Notes under the pieces: model-generated
The model's input: only the letters and a program-made list of their open reading frames with translations
Told to the model about the DNA's origin: nothing
Databases searched by the model: none
DNA from: JAWXVD01 sp044425705
Lineage (GTDB): Bacteria > Bacillota > Clostridia > Lachnospirales > Lachnospiraceae
DNA: 6,923 nucleotides
Reading direction: 5' to 3'
Assembly (NCBI GenBank): GCA_044425705.1
Contig: JAWXVD010000159.1
Span: 1 to 6,923 of the forward strand
Shown: in pieces, positions 5,804 through 6,923 of the stretch
Position numbering within the stretch: the stretch's first letter is position 1
Layout of the letters: each line of letters starts with the position of its first letter
Translations under genes and position numbers: made by a program

Positions 5804-5898
5804 CTTTTTTCTATTGCTGACATCAGATTATTTACTGCTTGATTATCTCTAACAGTTGTGTGCCACACACTGTCTATTACACCGATAAGAATTACCAC
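5704..5898 (-). CDS. Small ORF (64 aa) between the 77-aa element gene and mobA; conserved-looking but uncertain
   Basis: The frame begins at a GTG (5896-5898) immediately preceded by an in-frame TAG and overlaps the end of the upstream gene by seven bases, an arrangement typical of translational coupling. A Shine-Dalgarno is not evident, and a second in-frame GTG ten codons later is an alternative start. The sequence runs from a hydrophobic start (VILIGVIDSVWH) through TVRDNQAVNNLMSAIEKRLR to a Lys-rich hinge and a hydrophobic tail ending SGIGAACT. The middle reads like real protein, with an amphipathic helix. No function is recognised; a relaxosome accessory role is possible from position only. 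It overlaps four of the hairpins, so either the DNA is doubly constrained or the frame is not coding. Confidence 0.5.
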   Translation of the reverse strand: MVILIGVIDSVWHTTVRDNQAVNNLMSAIEKRLRNEQDKKKNSSETNVIILKQILVSGIGAACT

Positions 5899-6125
5899 CT
5901 AAAGTCTTTCGTCACTCCACGTTTATCCAAATATTCTTGTCTTGCTTTTTCCTTTTCTTCATCACTTGGGGCTGTCTTATATTGCGTATATAGCTCACGT
6001 ATTGCTATCCTATCCATCTTATCCATCAACGGTTGTTTTATCTGTTCTTCCCCTCTAGTCAAGTCTAATAAATGATATTTTACCAATGCTATAAATAGCT
6101 CTTCTGGTATCTGTATATTTTTCAT
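5892..6125 (-). CDS. Conserved 77-aa mobile-element protein (type sometimes annotated 'complexin-2')
   Basis: This small all-helical, soluble protein has N-terminal NIQIPEELFIALVKYHLL (3-20), a middle charged helix, RELYTQYKTAPSDEEKEKAR (43-62), and the C-terminal EYLDKRGVTKDFRW (64-77). I recognise this pattern from small proteins found between the helicase and relaxase genes of Firmicute elements. Some are labelled complexin-2 in databases, a name with no functional meaning in bacteria. The ATG at 6123-6125 has AAGGTGA about six bases upstream. Its place between rep-like and mob genes suggests a role in element replication or relaxosome assembly, but this is not shown. Its stop overlaps the GTG of the next ORF by seven bases. 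Confidence 0.8.
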   Translation of the reverse strand: MKNIQIPEELFIALVKYHLLDLTRGEEQIKQPLMDKMDRIAIRELYTQYKTAPSDEEKEKARQEYLDKRGVTKDFRW

Positions 6126-6144
6126 TTCTTCACCTTTTCAAGTC

Positions 6145-6220
6145 CGCAACAACGCAGGTTCTATAGAATTTGCAACCTTGCAATTATTTCATCTTTATCC
6201 ATATACTCTGCATTGTTGCG
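6145..6220. repeat. Long-range inverted repeat in the helicase-77aa gene spacer
   Basis: Arms at 6145-6157 (CGCAACAACGCAG) and 6208-6220 match as an inverted repeat at 12 of 13 positions, enclosing a 50-base loop. Inside the loop lie two copies of the self-complementary TTGCAA (6170-6175 and 6178-6183) and a 13-codon minus-strand frame starting with ATG at 6200-6202 (MDKDEIIARLQIL, stop at 6161-6163). The element fills most of the 105-bp gap between the helicase stop and the next start. It has no T run, so it is not a standard terminator. A leader RNA, a protein-binding site or a gene remnant are all possible. Confidence 0.5.
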
Positions 6221-6230
6221 TTCTTACTTT

Positions 6231-6923
6231 CTACTTTATATTTTCAAGTTCCCAATACCAAGTCTGATTCATTTTCTTGGCTTTTACTCCTAGCTCTGTC
6301 TTAGCATTTTCTAATGTTCGTTTAGAGATTCCTTCCTCTTTTGCTATCTCGATAACCTCTTTACTTGTTACCATAGAATGTGTTTCTGCAAGTTCTTTTA
6401 GTAGCAATTTTGCCCTTTCTGATTTACTTGCTTTTGGTGCAAGTCCACTTAGCACTTCATCGGCTGTAATTGCATAATCTCCTTTCCAACGAAAGCCATC
6501 TTCTTCTAATGCAAATGCCTTAGATGAGCCAAATGGTGCTAGATTATTTTTGATTTGTACCATTGCCCTAAGGTCTGGTTCTCCATTTATTCTTCCAACA
6601 AGGAGCACACTTCTCGCCACTGCAAAGAAGTCTATAGAACCCATTCCTCTATAAGCCGCTTTATTGCCACCACCTTTATTCATATGTCCAATTAAGACAA
6701 CTGCACATTGATATTTCTCTGCTAATAATCCTAATTTTTTAGTCATATCTCTTGCTTCATTTGCTCGATTCATATCCATTCCACCACCTAGATATGCTTG
6801 TATTGGGTCTAGGATTAATAACTTTGCTTTCGTTCTTACTATGGCTTCTTCTAATCGTTCATCTATCATGGAAAGCGACTTTTCACTTTCATCTATAACT
6901 GATATATTTTCACAATTAGCACC
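6231..6923 (-). CDS. C-terminal part of a RepA/DnaB-like AAA ATPase (replicative helicase), cut by the right edge
   Basis: The frame is open through 6923, so the first Met seen (6867-6869) is internal and about 230 C-terminal residues are visible. Counting from that Met, AKLLILDPIQAYLG (15-28) is the Walker B strand with its Asp, AVVLIGHMNKGGGNKAAYRG (56-75) carries the sensor-type histidine and glycine-rich loop, and ARSVLLVGRI (85-94) and VQIKNNLAP (104-112) are later core strands. The Walker A lysine lies outside the window. A C-terminal winged-helix-like region follows: ERAKLLLKEL, VTSKEVIEIAKEEGISKRTL, AKTELGVKAKKM, ending WYWEL. This layout is that of element-encoded RepA-type helicases, which unwind DNA for autonomous replication of excised elements and are often linked to a primase domain or gene. 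It leads the backbone operon read towards the relaxase. Confidence 0.85.
   Translation of the reverse strand, partial: GANCENISVIDESEKSLSMIDERLEEAIVRTKAKLLILDPIQAYLGGGMDMNRANEARDMTKKLGLLAEKYQCAVVLIGHMNKGGGNKAAYRGMGSIDFFAVARSVLLVGRINGEPDLRAMVQIKNNLAPFGSSKAFALEEDGFRWKGDYAITADEVLSGLAPKASKSERAKLLLKELAETHSMVTSKEVIEIAKEEGISKRTLENAKTELGVKAKKMNQTWYWELENIK

Noticed and set aside
5790..5810. GCTCA-TTTC-TGAGC followed by T6 as a plus-strand terminator
   Set aside because: Five-bp stem only, no plus-strand gene to terminate, and it lies inside the minus-strand small ORF as one of a series of hairpins.
5600..5842. Plus-strand 80-aa open frame across the hairpin region
   Set aside because: It has no clear Shine-Dalgarno, runs antisense to the relaxase operon, and its translation follows the stems rather than a protein-like pattern. 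The hairpin/oriT reading explains the sequence better.
1..6923. CRISPR array, tRNA, rRNA or IS element
   Set aside because: No regularly spaced identical repeats, no tRNA cloverleaf or rRNA sequence, and no transposase or terminal inverted repeats seen on either strand.

Overview
The window is AT-rich DNA, probably from a Clostridia/Lachnospiraceae-type Firmicute. The evidence is AAGGAGG-type Shine-Dalgarno sites, Lys/Glu/Ile-rich proteins, and gene families typical of mobile elements in gut Firmicutes. It reads as the interior of an integrated mobilizable or conjugative element. A replication-helicase, relaxase (MobA/MobL type) and TnpV backbone is joined to a variable cargo module. No integrase or recombinase is visible, so the element ends lie outside the window or just at its left edge.

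Right half (about 3690-6923, all genes on the minus strand, read right to left). The C-terminal part of a RepA/DnaB-like AAA helicase runs off the right edge. It is followed by a 105-bp spacer with a long inverted repeat and then a 77-aa conserved element protein. A 64-aa overlapping small ORF comes next, then a leader packed with short perfect hairpins that is the best candidate for oriT. The relaxase gene follows, with tnpV translationally coupled to its stop codon.

Middle (3277-3676). A 14-bp-stem bidirectional terminator separates this backbone from the cargo. A small XRE-type regulator is the only convincing plus-strand gene. It is transcribed away from the cargo genes, from a near-consensus promoter that overlaps a minus-strand promoter head-on. 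A TGACAT-N7-ATGTCA inverted repeat lies inside the plus promoter, and a third half-site abuts the regulator's ribosome binding site. The layout suggests one repressor controlling itself and the cargo operon.

Left half (220-3276, minus strand, read right to left). The cargo genes are a 118-aa single-pass membrane protein (TTG start), a 386-aa coiled-coil protein of unknown function, and a 469-aa DUF4041 coiled-coil protein ending in a T5orf172-type GIY-YIG nuclease domain (GTG start). The last two are tightly coupled. Membrane protein, coiled-coil partner and coiled-coil nuclease under XRE control inside a mobile element resembles an anti-phage or inter-element conflict module. That role is inference; the nuclease fold is what the sequence supports.

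Left edge (1-219). A minus-strand promoter-like sequence points out of the window, and a protein-like open frame leaves the left edge without a good start codon. The 118-219 stretch between it and the DUF4041 gene is very AT-rich and holds nothing else I can support.
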